Part shown: positions 31,730-33,637 of the stretch, in pieces
How positions within the stretch are numbered: position 1 is the stretch's first letter
Layout: each line of letters starts with the position of its first letter
Source of the DNA: Candidatus Poribacteria bacterium
Lineage (GTDB): Bacteria; Poribacteria; WGA-4E; WGA-3G
Length of the DNA: 33,637 nucleotides
Assembly (NCBI GenBank): GCA_022819945.1
Contig: JAJEGI010000154.1
Location: 1-33,637 of the forward strand
Direction of reading: 5' to 3'
The notes under the pieces: model-generated
Database searches by the model: none
Told to the model about the DNA's origin: nothing
The model's input: the letters and a program-made list of their open reading frames with translations, nothing else
Position numbers and translations under genes: made by a program

Positions 31730-33637
31730 ATGAAAGACCAGCTTTTTAATCGGAAAGTTTTTCTTTCCTTATTAGCTGTTGTAATGTGTTTAGGATTTAC
31801 AGCCATGAGTTACGGCGCAGCCGTCGTCTCTGTGGATCCTGCTGAGATTGAATCCCCAGCAGCTGGGGAACAACTCATGGTGAACATCAATATAACCGGG
31901 GGCGAAGGTGTCGCTGGATATGAAGTTGATGTATCTTTTGATCCAACTGCGCTTGAGTACGTCTCAGCTGCGAATGCTGACTATCTACCCGCAGGCGCGT
32001 TTGGAGTTCCCGCTAAATTATCCGATGCCGGCGACAGCATTAAAATCGGGGCGGCTTCTCTCGGAGGTGCTGCACCGGATGCCGATGGCACACTCGCTAC
32101 GGTAACGTTTAAAGTCGTTGAGGCAAAAGCATCCACAATCGGCATAGCCAGTGTTACGATTTCCGACGCTGCTGCTCAATCCTTGGAAGTTACATCCGCT
32201 GACGGTATGGTAACTGCTCCTGCTGCCGAGGAACCCGCTGAGGAACCCGCAGAAGAACCCGCCGAGGAACCTGCTGAGGAACCCGCAGAAGAGCCAGCTG
32301 AAGAGCCTGCCGAGGAACCCGCTGAGGAACCCGCAGAAGAACCCGCCGAGGAACCCGCAGAAGAGCCAGCTGAAGAGCCTGCCGAGGAACCCGCAGAAGA
32401 ACCCGCTAAGGAACCTGTCAGTCAGATGTTCGAGATTACACTCACGAACCTGACGGAGGGTGTACACGGTGAAAGCGGACAAACGCTATCACCCGCGATT
32501 TTCGCAGCACACCCTGCCGGCGTTAAACTCGCCGAAGTTGGTCAACCCGCAAGTGAAGCGATTGTCGCGCTTGCTGAAGGTGGAAATACTTCACTACTTG
32601 AAGCACTTGCAGCGGCTGCTGGCGCGGATGTCCAGATCGCTATGAATGCGGATATGACGCGTCGATATACGATGCCGGGTCAATCTTCGACGGTCACCCT
32701 AACCGCTAATATGGTGAATTCTTCGCTCTCTGTCGGCTCTATGTTGGTCTCAACGAACGATGCGTTCATCGCTGCGATTGATGTACCCCTCTTTGATGCA
32801 GACGGTATGCCTGTATCTACAACTATTGACTTAATGGCTTATGATGCAGGTAGTGAAGATAACACGGAATTGGCTTCCGATATTCCAGGTCCGCTCGGTT
32901 TAGATGCTGAGGTTGATCCGCCAGGCAGTAACGCACGCGTTCCGACCGAAGGTGGCGTGATTGCAGCGCACCCAGGGATCCAAGGTGGTGCTGATGTTAC
33001 TGAAGCGTTTGCATGGACAGAACCGACAGCAACGCTCATGATCACACCGGTTGATGCACCCGCAGAACCTGTTGTTGAAGAGCCTATTGTTGAAGAGCCG
33101 GTCGTCGAAGAACCGACGGTAACCGAAGGTCCTGGTTTTGATGTCACGCTTGCCCCCGGCTTGAACATGATCTCTATTCCGTTAATGCCGGAAGAACCCT
33201 ACACCGCAAAATCATTGGCAGCAATGCTCGGCGCAACGGTTGTCATCCAACTGGATGCGGCAACACAGAGTTTCGTCGGTTACACTGTCGTTGATGAAAG
33301 TGATGGGTTTGGTATTGATGGCGGGATGGGGTATATCGTCAATACGCCCGCTGGCGGTATGGCGAAATTCACCGGTAAAGCGTGGGATAACCAACCTGTC
33401 GTCGAGGAACCCGCTGTTGAGGAACCGGTTGTTGAAGAACCCGCAGCCGAAGAACCCGCAGCCGAAGAAGAAGTTGCTGAGGAACCCGCAGCTGAGGAAG
33501 AACCCGCAGCCGAAGAAGAAGTTGCTGAGGAACCCGCAGCTGAAGAACCCGCAGCCGAAGAAGAAGTTGCCGCCGCACCCGCACTTTCTACCTATAAGAG
33601 CGCATGGGCATTCGTCGTTACCAGCGAGATCCGCGGG
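31730..33637 (+). CDS. Secreted cohesin- and spondin-domain protein with EEPA linkers (partial, runs off the window)
   Basis: The frame stays open for 636 codons to the window end. AAGGAG lies six bases before the ATG. After a Sec signal (MKDQLFNRKVFLSLLAVVMC.. YGA) comes a cohesin-like domain (about residues 30-165: VSVDPAEIESPAAGEQLMVN; GVAGYEVDVSFDPTALEYVS; ADGTLATVTFKVVEAKAS). A linker of fifteen EEPA units and KEPV follows, then a Spondin_N-like domain with FEITLTNLTEG, SPAIFAAHPAGVKLAEVGQP, and MLVSTNDAFIAAIDVPLFDA. Then comes an EEPV/VEEP linker, a domain opening FDVTLAPGLNMISIPLMPEE, and a third Glu/Pro/Ala linker. Cohesin-like domains bind dockerins or surfaces and spondin domains attach to matrices, so a role in adhesion or an extracellular complex is likely. 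The C-terminus is not seen. Confidence 0.85.
   Translation, partial: MKDQLFNRKVFLSLLAVVMCLGFTAMSYGAAVVSVDPAEIESPAAGEQLMVNINITGGEGVAGYEVDVSFDPTALEYVSAANADYLPAGAFGVPAKLSDAGDSIKIGAASLGGAAPDADGTLATVTFKVVEAKASTIGIASVTISDAAAQSLEVTSADGMVTAPAAEEPAEEPAEEPAEEPAEEPAEEPAEEPAEEPAEEPAEEPAEEPAEEPAEEPAEEPAEEPAKEPVSQMFEITLTNLTEGVHGESGQTLSPAIFAAHPAGVKLAEVGQPASEAIVALAEGGNTSLLEALAAAAGADVQIAMNADMTRRYTMPGQSSTVTLTANMVNSSLSVGSMLVSTNDAFIAAIDVPLFDADGMPVSTTIDLMAYDAGSEDNTELASDIPGPLGLDAEVDPPGSNARVPTEGGVIAAHPGIQGGADVTEAFAWTEPTATLMITPVDAPAEPVVEEPIVEEPVVEEPTVTEGPGFDVTLAPGLNMISIPLMPEEPYTAKSLAAMLGATVVIQLDAATQSFVGYTVVDESDGFGIDGGMGYIVNTPAGGMAKFTGKAWDNQPVVEEPAVEEPVVEEPAAEEPAAEEEVAEEPAAEEEPAAEEEVAEEPAAEEPAAEEEVAAAPALSTYKSAWAFVVTSEIRG
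32228..32407 (+). repeat. Fifteen 12-bp units coding Glu-Glu-Pro-Ala
   Basis: In-frame GARGARCCNGCN units run from 32228 to 32407, followed by KEPV. The units vary at third codon positions, so they are old or diverged by slippage. They form the extended acidic linker between the cohesin-like and spondin-like domains. Confidence 0.85.

Noticed and set aside
32018..32482. Minus-strand Gly/Phe/Leu-rich frame
   Set aside because: It is the reverse reading of the EEPA-coding repeat and not a real protein.

Overview
The window is a 33.6-kb piece of a bacterial chromosome of moderate G+C. The mix of genes fits a Candidatus Poribacteria-like lineage: a phytanoyl-CoA dioxygenase family protein, DUF5069 domains, secreted beta-propeller and beta-helix proteins, orphan solute-binding lipoproteins and many short palindromic repeats. 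This placement is an inference from gene content; no 16S rRNA gene is present. Gene boundaries below were set by reading Shine-Dalgarno sites, signal peptides and family start positions.

Layout. 1-440: the end of an IS630-type element abuts an 80-codon stump of an EamA-type transporter. 534-1834: a branched-chain amino-acid type ABC solute-binding lipoprotein. 1857-5789 (minus): a cluster of secreted proteins, namely a multi-module carboxypeptidase-regulatory-like protein, two paralogous jelly-roll-like proteins and a membrane-anchored unknown. 5935-10390 (plus): the most distinctive locus. It holds a TPR-thioredoxin fusion, an ECF sigma factor, two paralogous proteins built from repeated Gly-Phe-x-Leu units, and two tandem 7Fe-type ferredoxins. 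A near-identical 32-nt promoter-like block lies before the TPR-thioredoxin gene and before the first repeat protein, so the sigma factor probably controls both. 10406-13309 (minus): a housekeeping block of tRNA-Lys, tRNA-Glu, purA, rpsI and rplM, with two consensus sigma-70 promoters and a foldback repeat between rplM and rpsI. 13385-15714 (minus): a ThiO-like FAD amine oxidase and a TAXI-type TRAP binding lipoprotein. 15917-20432 (plus): a FlgT/CsgG-like secreted protein, a xylose-binding-type lipoprotein, a DppC-type permease and a lipoprotein. 20544-30363 (minus): Kelch propeller, Nudix hydrolase, lipoprotein, a frameshifted gene, VOC protein, Asp-box propeller, HAD phosphatase, alpha-carbonic anhydrase, a pair of tiny membrane proteins (one only 26 aa), PhyH dioxygenase, beta-helix protein and a triple-DUF5069 protein. 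30728-33637 (plus): a cupin with a very good promoter, then a large secreted cohesin/spondin-domain protein that runs off the end of the window.

How it fits together. Much of the coding capacity faces the cell envelope or exterior (lipoproteins, propellers, jelly-rolls, beta-helix, cohesin/spondin). Three transport binding proteins lack adjacent cognate permeases. Intergenic spaces carry at least six short repeat families, several palindromic, and several gene remnants are present. This suggests a genome with active repeat spread and gene decay. The best candidate for an undescribed system is the 5.9-10.4 kb sigma-factor locus.
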